From the NCBI GenBank assembly GCA_947447975.1, contig CANFLU010000003.1:1-64000 (forward strand): a stretch of DNA of 64,000 bases. Reading direction: 5' to 3'. The notes under the pieces were generated by a model, which saw nothing but the letters and a program-made list of their open reading frames with translations, had not been told where the DNA came from and ran no database searches. Below are positions 56,297 to 64,000 of the stretch, in pieces. The DNA is from Comamonadaceae bacterium. Lineage in GTDB: Bacteria > Pseudomonadota > Gammaproteobacteria > Burkholderiales > Burkholderiaceae_C. The first letter of the stretch is position 1, and each line of letters begins with the position of its first letter. Position numbers and translations under genes: made by a program.

Positions 56297-57292
56297 CTAA
56301 ACCTGCCCCGCATTGAGCGGCTGCGCGCTTACCCAGGCATCGAAGACCCGCACATCTATTTCGGTTTTTAGGCCTTCGTAGGCCTGCTGCGCCGGGGGGT
56401 AATGGCGGCGCAAAAAATTAAGCCACTGCTTGAGCCGGCCGGCTTGTTGCCGTGCCTCCAGGTGCGAGCGCACCAGGTGCCAGAAATGGCTTATGTGCAC
56501 TTGCACCTCTGACCAAGCCAGCCCCGGCATTGGCGGACCGTTGAACACGCGCGCGATGGGTGCGATGGGCGCTGAGGCCGCGCAAATTTCCAGCGCCAGG
56601 CCGGGGTTGCTGACCATGCCGCGCCCTAGCATCAGCGTGTCACAGCCCGATTCCAATCGGCATTGCTGCGCGTCCTGCGCGTTCCATATTTCGCCATTGG
56701 CAATAAGCGGCACGCGCACCTGGCTTCGGATGTCGGCTATGCGGTGCCAATAGGCCGGGGGGCGGTAACCGTCGGCGCGGGTACGGGCATGCACCACGAT
56801 TTCACCGGCGCCGCCTTCCTGCAAAGCCAGCGCGCATTCTTCGGCGCGACTGTCGTCCGCGAAGCCCAGGCGCATTTTGGCCGACACCATTTGCTGCTTG
56901 GGTACCGCAGCACGCACGGCTTTGACAATCGCAAACAAAAGCTCTGGGTCTTGCAACAGCGCGGCGCCACCCCCGTGACGGTTCACCACTTTGGCCGGGC
57001 AACCGAAATTGAGATCCACACCATCCGCGCCCATGCCCGCCACCCGTGCTGCGTTATCGGCCAGGCAGGCTGGGTCTGAGCCTAGCAGCTGCGGGCGCAC
57101 CGGCACGCCAGCCGCTGTGCAGCCGCCGCGAAGCAACTCGGGCACGACGCGGATAAAAACGCGCTCGGGTAGCAAGGTGTCCGTCACCCGGATGAACTCC
57201 GACACGCAGCGGTCTATGCCACCGACGCGGGTGAGCACATCGCGCAATACAAAGTCGAGCAAGCCCTCCATCGGGGCCAGGATGATGGCCAT
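56297..57292 (-). CDS. tRNA-dihydrouridine synthase (DusC-like)
   Basis: A 331-residue FMN enzyme that reduces uridines in tRNA. Active-site segment VDLNFGCPAKVVNRHGGGAALL carries the catalytic Cys; LAPMEGLLDFVLRD is the N-terminal FMN site, and LIANGEIWNAQDA plus LMLGRGMVSNPGL complete the TIM barrel. The absence of the DusA/DusB-specific lengths and the MEGLLDFVLRDVLTRVGG start favour DusC, which modifies U16. Followed by hslR. Confidence 0.92.
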   Translation of the reverse strand: MAIILAPMEGLLDFVLRDVLTRVGGIDRCVSEFIRVTDTLLPERVFIRVVPELLRGGCTAAGVPVRPQLLGSDPACLADNAARVAGMGADGVDLNFGCPAKVVNRHGGGAALLQDPELLFAIVKAVRAAVPKQQMVSAKMRLGFADDSRAEECALALQEGGAGEIVVHARTRADGYRPPAYWHRIADIRSQVRVPLIANGEIWNAQDAQQCRLESGCDTLMLGRGMVSNPGLALEICAASAPIAPIARVFNGPPMPGLAWSEVQVHISHFWHLVRSHLEARQQAGRLKQWLNFLRRHYPPAQQAYEGLKTEIDVRVFDAWVSAQPLNAGQV

Positions 57293-57307
57293 CGCGCCCA
57301 GGCGCCC

Positions 57308-58399
57308 TTAGGTGGGCGCGCCCAAAGCCAATGCGGCCTGGCGCGATTGTTCGAGGGCTGGGGCATCTGGGGGCATGTCGACCGGCCAGCCACCCAGGTG
57401 CTGGCGCGCGACCGCAGCCAGCGCGTCTATGCCAGAGGCGCCATCGTTCAGGCAGGGGATGTAGTGAAAGGCTTTGCCACCCGCCTCTAAAAAAGCATGG
57501 CGTGCTTCCATATTGATTTCTTCCAGCGTTTCCAGGCAGTCGCTGGTAAAGCCGGGGCAGATGACATCGACGCGACCAACGCCGGACTGACCCATAGCGA
57601 TCAGTGTCGGTTCGGTATAGGGCTCCAGCCATTTGGCACGGCCCAAGCGACTCTGAAAAGTTACTTTGTACTGGTCTTTGGCCAGGCCCAGGCGCTCGGC
57701 CACAAGGCGCGCGGTTTTGAAACACTCGCAATGGTAATGGTCACCTAGGTGCAGGGTCCGCTCCGGTACACCATGAAAACTCATGACCAAGACATCCGGG
57801 CGGCCATGCTGCTGCCAATAGGCCTCAACCCCCGCTTGCAAGGCCGCGATGTAGGCCGGATGGTCGTGGTAGTGGTTGATAAAGCGCAGTTCGGGAATGG
57901 CGCGCGTAGCGGCGGCCCACAGGTAGACCGCATCAAACAGGCTGGCAGTAGTCGTCGCTGAATACTGGGGGTAGGCCGGCAGCAGCAGCACGCGGGTCAC
58001 GCCTTCGGCCTTGAGCGCATCGAGCTGCGAAGGGATGGACTGGCTGCCGTAGCGCATGGCCCAGCGCACCCGCACATGCAAGCCCAGCGCTTGCAAGCGC
58101 TGCTCCAGCAAGGTGGCTTGTTTTTCCGTCCAGATTTTCAGCGGCGAGCCCTCAGGCGTCCAAATGCTGGCGTATTTGGCCGCTGACTTGGCCGGTCGAA
58201 AGCGCAAAATAATGCCGTGCAATATCAGCAGCCAGATGAGGCGGGGGATTTCAACCACGCGGTGGTCGCTCAGAAACTCGGCAAGATAGCGGCGCACGGC
58301 GGACGCGGTAGGGGCGTCAGGGGTTCCCAAATTGCAATACAGCACCGCGGTATGTGCGGCTTGCCCGTGGGAAAAAGGGGGTTCTTTTTGAAAAGGCAT
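57308..58399 (-). CDS. hemH: Ferrochelatase
   Basis: Last step of heme synthesis, inserting Fe(II) into protoporphyrin IX. The 363-residue protein has LYCNLGTPDAPTASAVRRYL, LLLPAYPQYSATTTASLFD, the catalytic-His segment VMSFHGVPERTL and the Glu-rich ICPGFTSDCLETLEEINMEA. ATG at 58399 gives the usual start (a long upstream frame lacks similarity). It is divergent from the HAD gene and precedes the dihydrouridine synthase by 15 bases. Confidence 0.96.
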   Translation of the reverse strand: MPFQKEPPFSHGQAAHTAVLYCNLGTPDAPTASAVRRYLAEFLSDHRVVEIPRLIWLLILHGIILRFRPAKSAAKYASIWTPEGSPLKIWTEKQATLLEQRLQALGLHVRVRWAMRYGSQSIPSQLDALKAEGVTRVLLLPAYPQYSATTTASLFDAVYLWAAATRAIPELRFINHYHDHPAYIAALQAGVEAYWQQHGRPDVLVMSFHGVPERTLHLGDHYHCECFKTARLVAERLGLAKDQYKVTFQSRLGRAKWLEPYTEPTLIAMGQSGVGRVDVICPGFTSDCLETLEEINMEARHAFLEAGGKAFHYIPCLNDGASGIDALAAVARQHLGGWPVDMPPDAPALEQSRQAALALGAPT

Positions 58400-58418
58400 G
58401 CAGTATTCTCGCCCACCT

Positions 58419-59114
58419 ATGCTTGACGCCTCCAAAATCCGCGCTATCTCCCTGGACCTCGATGACACTTTGTGGCCGGTTTGGCCCACCATCGCCCGGG
58501 CTGAAATCCAGATGCAAGACTTTTTGCGCCCGCTGGCGCCGGTCACAGCCGCCATGATGGCCGACCCCCTGCAAAGGGCCCAATTGCGCGACGCGGTAGT
58601 CACAGCGCAAGCGGCCAGTGCCCACGATATGAGCGCGCTGCGCCTAGGCATGATTGACATGGCCTTGCAGCGCTGTGGCGAGCCCACTGCCTTGGCGCAC
58701 CAGGCCTTTGCGGTGTTTTACGCCGCGCGCCAGCAGGTAGATTTGTATGCCGATAGCGCCCAGGCACTGCAACGCCTCGCGGGGCGCTTCCCCTTGCTGG
58801 CCCTGACCAACGGCAATGCCGATGTCCATTTGGTGGGCATTGGGCATTGGTTTGTGGGCAGTGTGGGCGCGCATACCGTGGGCCTGCCCAAGCCGCACAA
58901 AGCTATTTTTGATGCGGCCGCCAGTGCGCTGCAATGCAGCCACGAACAAGTGCTGCATGTGGGCGACGATGCGCGCTTGGATGTGCTAGCGGCCTTAGAC
59001 GCGGGTATGCAAAGCGTGTGGGTCAACCGCCAGGGCGCCAACTGGGAGCATGAACGCACGCCCCATTTAGCGGTGCCCAATCTGGATGTTTTGTGCCATG
59101 CGCTGGGGGTATGA
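58419..59114 (+). CDS. HAD-family phosphatase (YigB-like)
   Basis: A 231-residue haloacid-dehalogenase-type hydrolase. Motif I is ISLDLDDTLW (nucleophile Asp13, acid Asp15), motif II LLALTNGNAD, motif III Lys in GLPKPHKAIF and motif IV HVGDDARLDVLAA. Order and segments resemble E. coli YigB, which removes phosphate from FMN or from the ribitylamino-uracil phosphate in riboflavin synthesis. Proximity to ribB-ribH makes the latter attractive but unproven. ATG 58398 is an alternative start overlapping the hemH start codon. Confidence 0.85.
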   Translation: MLDASKIRAISLDLDDTLWPVWPTIARAEIQMQDFLRPLAPVTAAMMADPLQRAQLRDAVVTAQAASAHDMSALRLGMIDMALQRCGEPTALAHQAFAVFYAARQQVDLYADSAQALQRLAGRFPLLALTNGNADVHLVGIGHWFVGSVGAHTVGLPKPHKAIFDAAASALQCSHEQVLHVGDDARLDVLAALDAGMQSVWVNRQGANWEHERTPHLAVPNLDVLCHALGV

Positions 59115-59186
59115 GGAGGCCGCCACTACCGGCTCAGCAGACTGGCATGCCCACGGGTGGCTATCGCCTAGGTGCGACGCGCAGCC

Positions 59187-60632
59187 CTAATCTTTCCAGA
59201 CAAAACCTTCGGTCTCGACCAAGGCCAGGGAGGCCATGATGCCACTGCGTACTGCGCCTTCTAGCGTGGCGGGGTAGGGCTTGTAGAGGTAATCTCCGCA
59301 GGCCATCAGGCCCGGGGCCACCTGCTGGGGCGGACGCACCAAGCGCGCCGCGCATGAGAAAGTGGCTTGTTTTTCCACCACGGTGCGGATGGCGCTTAAA
59401 CGCTGTCCATCCAACCAGTTCTCTAGCTGTTCCTCTGCCTGCGCCAGCACCATGGACTCTAATTGCTCGAACTCGCCCTGGGGGGCGCTGACGACGAGTG
59501 CAATCAGCCCGGGCGGGCCGCCGAGCTGGCCGCGGTCGAAGGCAAATTGTGCCGGTGCCAGCGGGCTGCTGCGCAGGGCCACCATAGGGCGGGGCAATTC
59601 CAGCCCGGGCGCATGTGCATACACGGTGGCAATGGACTGGTACCGCATGGCCTTGGCCGGGCGCAACCAACGCTGCAAATGCAGGCCCAGGTTTTTGGGC
59701 GCCAGCGGCAGGTACTCGCTAAAGGCCTGCACCGCATGTTGCGGGGCGGTGGCCCAGATGACACGGTCAAAGCTTTCGCCGTCGATCTGCCATTGCCCAC
59801 CGCTCCATTGGGGACAGGCGGCGCGGCGCCCTAGATGGACGCTGGCGCCGTGCTCCTTGAGCCAAGCGGCCGCCGCATGGGGAAACACCGCGCCCAAATC
59901 TACGGTAGGCAGTAGCAAGTCCGAAGCGGCAGCGCGCCAGGGGGTCTTGTGTGCTGTTTCCTCGGACGGCGGGTCGATCAGGCCCAGGGTTTCGCTGGCG
60001 GGACGAGGTGTTGGCTTTTTTTTGCGCGGTTTGGCAAACAGGCTGTCGTGCAGCACGGTCAAAAAAACCTGGCCGTTGGCCAATTGCGGCGGTGTGTTGA
60101 GAGCCGAAACACACAAGGGGGCTATCAGGTCCTCCACGACGGCGCTGTGAATGCCCTGGCACAGCTCGGCGACGCTGGTATGGGCACTGCACTCAAAGCG
60201 GTTCTTTCGCCAAAGACGTAGTGCCCGCACCAAAGACCTTTTGTCGCCCAAATTCCACCCGCGTGCCAGCATCAAGCCGGCCATCAAATTCCAGGGCTGC
60301 GGCCAATCGGGTAACTGCAAGCCGTCGCCATCGGCAAAGCGCAGGCCCAGCGGCAGGCGCAGCAAGGTTTGCGCCGGATCCACGCCCACGGTGCGCATCA
60401 GATCCAGGGTTTCACGGTAGGCGCCGAGCAAGATATGTTGGCCGTTGTCCAGCGTGGCGGCACTGCCATCGGGAAGCAGTCCGTCGGCACTGGTTGGCAG
60501 TGTGCGGGCCCGGCCCCCGAGCGATCGACTGGCTTCCAGCACGGTAACCTGGTGTCCCGCCTGCACCGCGTGGATGGCGGCCGCCAGGCCGCTCCAACCG
60601 GCACCCACCACGCAGACCCGGTGGCGCTTCAT
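59187..60632 (-). CDS. hpnE: Hydroxysqualene dehydroxylase (HpnE, squalene-associated FAD-dependent desaturase)
   Basis: A 481-residue flavoprotein with the FAD motif VVGAGWSGLAAAIHAVQAG near residue 8, LEASRSLGGRARTL, and a C-terminal amine-oxidase-like motif GLMACGDYLYKPYPATLEG. It reduces hydroxysqualene to squalene in the HpnC-HpnD-HpnE route. It overlaps hpnD by four bases (ATGA), and so is translationally coupled. Confidence 0.92.
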   Translation of the reverse strand: MKRHRVCVVGAGWSGLAAAIHAVQAGHQVTVLEASRSLGGRARTLPTSADGLLPDGSAATLDNGQHILLGAYRETLDLMRTVGVDPAQTLLRLPLGLRFADGDGLQLPDWPQPWNLMAGLMLARGWNLGDKRSLVRALRLWRKNRFECSAHTSVAELCQGIHSAVVEDLIAPLCVSALNTPPQLANGQVFLTVLHDSLFAKPRKKKPTPRPASETLGLIDPPSEETAHKTPWRAAASDLLLPTVDLGAVFPHAAAAWLKEHGASVHLGRRAACPQWSGGQWQIDGESFDRVIWATAPQHAVQAFSEYLPLAPKNLGLHLQRWLRPAKAMRYQSIATVYAHAPGLELPRPMVALRSSPLAPAQFAFDRGQLGGPPGLIALVVSAPQGEFEQLESMVLAQAEEQLENWLDGQRLSAIRTVVEKQATFSCAARLVRPPQQVAPGLMACGDYLYKPYPATLEGAVRSGIMASLALVETEGFVWKD

Positions 60633-61468
60633 AAACGGCCCAGCGCCTGGACTTTCCAGGCGAGCCAGAATTTGTGGATAGGGGTGAGGCGAACCCGGCG
60701 CTCCAGCACGGGAAAGCCCTCGCGTTCGATTTCTCGCAGCAGGCGCTGGTAAATGCTGGCCATCATCAGGCCGGGTTTTTGGCTGCCCCTGTCTGCCTGC
60801 GGCAGCAGGCCCAGCGCTTGCTCGTACAAGCCGTGGGCGCGTTCGGCCTGAAAGGCCATCAGGGCGCTGAATCGGTCCGAGGGGATGCGCTTTAATACTT
60901 CGTGTGCTTTCACATCAAACTTCTGTAACTCATTGACCGGTATATATATTCTTCCTCGTTGGGCGTCTTCGCCCACATCCCGGATGATGTTCGTCAGTTG
61001 CAGCGCCTGCCCCAGCGTGTGGGCATAGACGGTAGTTTGGGCATCGCTTTGGCCAAATATCCGCGCTGCCACTTCACCCACGACGCCAGCCACCAAATGG
61101 CAGTAGCGTTGCAAATTGGGGAAGTCCAGGTAGCGGGTCTGCTCCAGATCCATTTGGCAACCTCGGATCACGCTGTGCAAGTGCTCTTGGGTGATGCCAT
61201 ACGTGGGTGCCAGTGGCATCAGCGCTTTCATCACCGGGTGGGAAGGCTGGCCGCCGTAGGACTTGGACACTTCGCTCAGCCACCACGCCAGTTTGGTGGC
61301 GGCGACGCCCGCATCCACTGCATCATCAACCACATCATCGACTTCGCGGCAAAACGCATAAAACGCAGTGATGGCCGCACGCCGTGGTGGCGGCAAAAAC
61401 AAAAAGGCGTAATAAAAGCTGCTGCCCGAGGCGGCCGCCTTTTCCTGAACATACTGGGCGGGAGTCAT
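60629..61468 (-). CDS. hpnD: Presqualene diphosphate synthase (HpnD)
   Basis: A 279-residue squalene/phytoene-synthase-family enzyme condensing two farnesyl diphosphates. Both Asp-rich motifs are intact: DDVVDD at 44-49 and the NIIRDVGEDAQRGRIYIP segment. The family opening SGSSFYYAFLFLPPPRRAA is present. It lies between hpnC and hpnE. Confidence 0.93.
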   Translation of the reverse strand: MTPAQYVQEKAAASGSSFYYAFLFLPPPRRAAITAFYAFCREVDDVVDDAVDAGVAATKLAWWLSEVSKSYGGQPSHPVMKALMPLAPTYGITQEHLHSVIRGCQMDLEQTRYLDFPNLQRYCHLVAGVVGEVAARIFGQSDAQTTVYAHTLGQALQLTNIIRDVGEDAQRGRIYIPVNELQKFDVKAHEVLKRIPSDRFSALMAFQAERAHGLYEQALGLLPQADRGSQKPGLMMASIYQRLLREIEREGFPVLERRVRLTPIHKFWLAWKVQALGRL

Positions 61469-61589
61469 GCCCTATTGTCGCTTGCGCGGCGCGCTAACGT
61501 ACTTGCCAGATTGGACGGCGCAGTGCCGCCTGGTACCGGGCGTGGCGTGCCAACCGGGTGCGTACCCTGCATGCTGTGCGCGGTCGTTC

Positions 61590-62492
61590 TCACATGCGAA
61601 GCGCGCGCCAGACGATGCGTGGTGCGTCCCACCAATGCAGTCGCGGGCGCGTGTGCAGGACTGCGCTGCCCAAGGCTTCAATCTTGTCCAGCACCCGCAA
61701 GCCCCCTTGCACCACCAGGCGAAGTTCCCAGCCGGCCCGGCCCGGTATGCGGTGCACCAGGGCTTGGCCGTGTGCCATGCGCGCTTTGGCGTCGCGGGCA
61801 CACAGGCGCACTATGGCCTGCGCTCCCGTGGACGGTAAAGCAGGAGGTATCGCATGGGCGCGCGTGGTTTGCGGCATCCAAGCGCGAGGATCAAAGCCTG
61901 TTTGTTCGCAGCCATCTCGCGGAAAATAATTGCGCCCCATCGGTAAATCGCGGCTCGGGTCCTGCCAGAAGTTGATCAACTGCAGAGCCGAGCAAATGGC
62001 ATCGCTACGTTCTAGTGACTGCGCGTCCTGCACGCCGTATAAATGCAGCAACAGTCGTCCCACCGGGTTTGCCGAGTTCGCGCAGTAGGCGAGCAAGGCG
62101 GCCATATCCGGGTAGTCCGCCTGATCGCGTGTCATCTGCACATCCTGGTCAAAAGCGTCGAGCAGCGCATGCAATAAGGCGGCTGGCAGGTCGAAGTTGG
62201 CGATCGCAAGCGCCAAGGGGCCAAACACCTCGGGCCACGCCTGGCTCACCGGCAAGGGGCTGCCCTTGGCAGCGTTACAGGCCTGGTGCAGCGCTTGGCG
62301 GTAGGCATCAAGCGCTGCTAGGCGTTGCTCGGGGCTGGCATGGCCTTCATCTGCCAAATCGTCTGCAGTGCGGGCGAAGTGGTAGATCGCAGCAATCGGC
62401 GCGCGTAACTGCGGTGGGCAGAGCCAAGAGGCGACTGGGAAGTTCTCGTAGTGCGCAATCAGCGCGGGGTCGGGGCCGGCGGTTCGGGGCAT
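61590..62492 (-). CDS. hpnC: Hydroxysqualene synthase (HpnC)
   Basis: A 300-residue relative of HpnD that converts presqualene diphosphate to hydroxysqualene. HpnC-type opening HYENFPVASWLCPP, first motif DDLADE at 44-49, and second motif NFWQDPSRDLPMGRNYFP are visible. The start at 62492 is favoured by this family opening; upstream in-frame sequence is not similar. It is the first gene of hpnC-hpnD-hpnE; the gap to hpnD is 121 bases. No squalene-hopene cyclase gene is in the window. Confidence 0.92.
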   Translation of the reverse strand: MPRTAGPDPALIAHYENFPVASWLCPPQLRAPIAAIYHFARTADDLADEGHASPEQRLAALDAYRQALHQACNAAKGSPLPVSQAWPEVFGPLALAIANFDLPAALLHALLDAFDQDVQMTRDQADYPDMAALLAYCANSANPVGRLLLHLYGVQDAQSLERSDAICSALQLINFWQDPSRDLPMGRNYFPRDGCEQTGFDPRAWMPQTTRAHAIPPALPSTGAQAIVRLCARDAKARMAHGQALVHRIPGRAGWELRLVVQGGLRVLDKIEALGSAVLHTRPRLHWWDAPRIVWRALRM

Positions 62493-62613
62493 AGCCTCTA
62501 ATTGTGCCTTGGGCGGCCGCCAACCAGGCAAGGCACGTGGGGCGCTGGCCCGATGGCCTCGCCTCAAGAGCCACTGCAAAACCGGTTCATGACCTTGCCG
62601 CAGGGCATATCGG

Positions 62614-62619
62614 TATAAT
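62614..62619 (+). promoter_or_regulatory. Perfect -10 (TATAAT) for the second RND operon
   Basis: TATAAT lies about 100 bases before the adaptor start. The best -35 guess is TGACCT at 62590-62595 with an 18-base spacer, which is weak. A three-fold CAGT repeat follows within 20 bases, where a repressor could act. Confidence 0.55.
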
Positions 62620-62626
62620 TAATAAC

Positions 62627-62638
62627 CAGTCAGTCAGT
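62627..62638. repeat. Triple CAGT direct repeat, possible operator
   Basis: CAGT occurs three times in tandem just downstream of the TATAAT, around the expected transcription start of the RND operon. Efflux operons are often repressed by TetR-type proteins from sites in this position. The repeat is direct, not palindromic, so the operator idea is tentative. Confidence 0.35.
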
Positions 62639-62717
62639 AAAAACCCATGGCGCTCGCTTTGTTCTAGGCGAATCGCCTGCGGTGGGTTTTCCCCCTTTCT
62701 TTGCATCCACCATCACC

Positions 62718-63842
62718 ATGAATTTCCCTCTCTCCTGGCCCACCCGGCTTGTCTTATTGGCTTGCCTCTTGCTGCAAGCCTGCTCAAAACCCACTCCCGC
62801 CGATGAGCCTGTGCGGGCGGTGAAAGTGATCACGGTGGGCCTGGACGCGATGCAGTCCGGCGCGGAATATGCCGGGGAAGTGCGCGCGCGGGTGGAGTCA
62901 CGCCTGGGCTTTCGGGTCAGTGGCAAGTTACTGCGCCGACAGGTGGAGCTAGGCCAGCATGTGCGGGTCGGGGAACTGTTGGCGCAGTTAGACCCCCAGG
63001 ACTTCAAGCTCGCAGCCGATGGCGCACGAGCGCAACTGGCCGCTGCCGCCACTAACCGGGATTTGGCCTTGGCCGATTACAAGCGCTATAAAGACTTGCG
63101 GGAGCAAAACTTCATTAGCGCCGCCGAATTGGAGCGGCGCGACACGGCCCTGAAAGCGGCCCAAGCGCAGGTAGACCAAGCGCAGGCGCAGCTTGCTGGA
63201 TTGGGCAACCAGACCGGCTACGCCAATTTGGTGGCAGATATGGCGGGGGTCGTCACCTCCGTAGATGCCGAGCCGGGCCAAGTGTTGGCGGCAGGTACGC
63301 CGGTTTTGCGCATTGCGCAGGACGGCGGGCGTGATGCGGTGTTTTCCGTGCCGGAGGATAAGGTGGCCAAGCTCAAAGTAGGCTCGCAAGTGCAGGTACA
63401 GGCCTGGGCGGCCCCGGCGAGCGCGACCGCCACGGTGCGGGAAGTTGCTGCCAGCGCCGATCCGGTGACCCGTACTTTTGCAGTCAAAGTGGCCTTAAGT
63501 GGACCGGACACCTGGGCACTGGGCTCGACTGTCACCGTGGTCCCCAAGGCATTGGACCGATCAGGGCCGCCGGTGATCAAGCTGCCCAGCAGTGCGCTAC
63601 AGCATGATGGAGAAAAAGCGGCGGTGTGGGTACTCGAAAAAGAGACCATGACCGTGCGCCTACAGCCCATTGTCATCGCCACCGCAGATGGCAATGAGGT
63701 GGTGGTGGCCCAGGGCTTGGCGTCGGGCATGCAGGTGGTCAGCGTAGGGGCACATGTACTCAATCCGGGGCAAAAAGTGACGATTTACCAGCCCAAGCAA
63801 GCCACCACGATGGCAGCGCCGGCTCCAGTGGCAGCAAAGTGA
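62718..63842 (+). CDS. RND efflux periplasmic adaptor (membrane-fusion lipoprotein)
   Basis: A 374-residue adaptor with a lipobox (LVLLACLLLQAC), so lipid-anchored. The core has SRLGFRVSGKLLRRQVELGQ (lipoyl half), the helical hairpin with YKDLREQNFISAAELERRDT, then VADMAGVVTSVDAEPGQVL and the beta-barrel/membrane-proximal domain. The start at 62718 fits the signal peptide; a longer frame from 62682 does not. It precedes an RND pump by eight bases. It is distinct from the adaptor at 35432. Confidence 0.92.
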   Translation: MNFPLSWPTRLVLLACLLLQACSKPTPADEPVRAVKVITVGLDAMQSGAEYAGEVRARVESRLGFRVSGKLLRRQVELGQHVRVGELLAQLDPQDFKLAADGARAQLAAAATNRDLALADYKRYKDLREQNFISAAELERRDTALKAAQAQVDQAQAQLAGLGNQTGYANLVADMAGVVTSVDAEPGQVLAAGTPVLRIAQDGGRDAVFSVPEDKVAKLKVGSQVQVQAWAAPASATATVREVAASADPVTRTFAVKVALSGPDTWALGSTVTVVPKALDRSGPPVIKLPSSALQHDGEKAAVWVLEKETMTVRLQPIVIATADGNEVVVAQGLASGMQVVSVGAHVLNPGQKVTIYQPKQATTMAAPAPVAAK

Positions 63843-63850
63843 GCGGCGGT

Positions 63851-64000
63851 ATGCAACAGGACACTCCCAAGCCCGGTTTCAACCTGTCCCGATGGGCCCT
63901 GGACCATGCGGCGCTGACGCGGTATTTGATGCTGGTCCTGATGCTGTTGGGCGCAGCCGCCTACTTCCAGTTAGGCCAGGATGAAGACCCGCCCTTCACC
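63851..64000 (+). CDS. RND efflux transporter, 5' end (partial)
   Basis: Fifty codons run to the window edge: MQQDTPKPGFNLSRWALDHA, then a first membrane helix (LMLVLMLLGAAAYFQLG) followed by QDEDPPFT. The early segment (helix, then Asp/Glu-Asp-Pro) is typical of RND pumps. It follows the adaptor stop by eight bases and is its evident partner. Confidence 0.85.
   Translation, partial: MQQDTPKPGFNLSRWALDHAALTRYLMLVLMLLGAAAYFQLGQDEDPPFT

Noticed and set aside
61469-61589. A broken gene or frameshift between hpnC and hpnD
   Set aside because: Both flanking proteins have complete domains of normal length, so the 121-base gap is just intergenic.
62627-62638. TetR palindromic operator
   Set aside because: The CAGT units are direct repeats and no inverted half-site is seen, so I only list it as a repeat with a tentative role.

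Overview
The window is an ordinary, gene-dense stretch of a high-GC betaproteobacterial chromosome. It most likely comes from Burkholderiales, family Comamonadaceae (Rhodoferax, Polaromonas or Limnohabitans type). This rests on gene order and protein character: xseB-ispA-dxs, trxB next to ftsK-lolA-rarA, ribB(A)-ribH-nusB-aminotransferase, a DUF3422 protein, paired acyl-CoA dehydrogenases, livHMGF and several TRAP transporters. I see no insertion sequence, prophage, integrase, CRISPR array, rRNA or tRNA gene. No block looks recently acquired.

Layout. 1-2970: the end of xseB, then ispA and dxs (isoprenoid precursors). 3080-6641: a TakP-like 2-oxo-acid TRAP transporter split into a + strand binding protein and convergent - strand membrane subunits around a shared terminator. 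6779-11982: NhaD antiporter, LON-domain protein, DUF427, an FAH-family hydrolase with a predicted lipoprotein signal, an orphan small protein and a DUF3422 membrane protein. 12003-14821: a second TRAP operon (dctPQM). 14892-19313: trxB-map-glnD. 19514-23901: ftsK, lolA, rarA. 24108-28631: livHMGF branched-chain amino-acid uptake without a binding protein, plus an EamA permease. 28606-32276: ferredoxin-reductase-like protein, YeeZ-like dehydrogenase, PAP2 phosphatase and a glycine-zipper protein. 32352-36709: RND efflux pump and adaptor.

37032-39355: acyl-CoA dehydrogenase pair. 39507-43322: purN, DUF1653, an RsmB-type methyltransferase, a fatty-acid desaturase and, on the other strand, rpmB-rpmG. 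43813-47388: dnaE. 47504-50036: Fur-box-preceded feoAB with a small CxxC membrane protein. 50066-52243: tolQRA. 52287-57292: aminotransferase, nusB, ribH, a RibB fused to a degenerate RibA domain, Hsp15 and a tRNA-dihydrouridine synthase. 57308-59114: hemH and a divergent HAD phosphatase. 59187-62492: hpnCDE (squalene synthesis). 62718-64000: a second RND adaptor and the start of its pump, cut by the window edge.

The genes form several small functional sets: ispA and dxs supply farnesyl diphosphate, the substrate for hpnCDE; FeoAB imports the ferrous iron that HemH uses; RibB and RibH make lumazine, with a YigB-like phosphatase nearby. I found no convincing undescribed multigene system. The best leads are the secreted/lipidated-looking FAH protein, the RibB protein whose GTP cyclohydrolase half has lost its zinc and catalytic residues, the FeoB-linked CxxC membrane protein, and several genes with -10-like hexamers only 6-10 bp before ATG (possible leaderless mRNAs).
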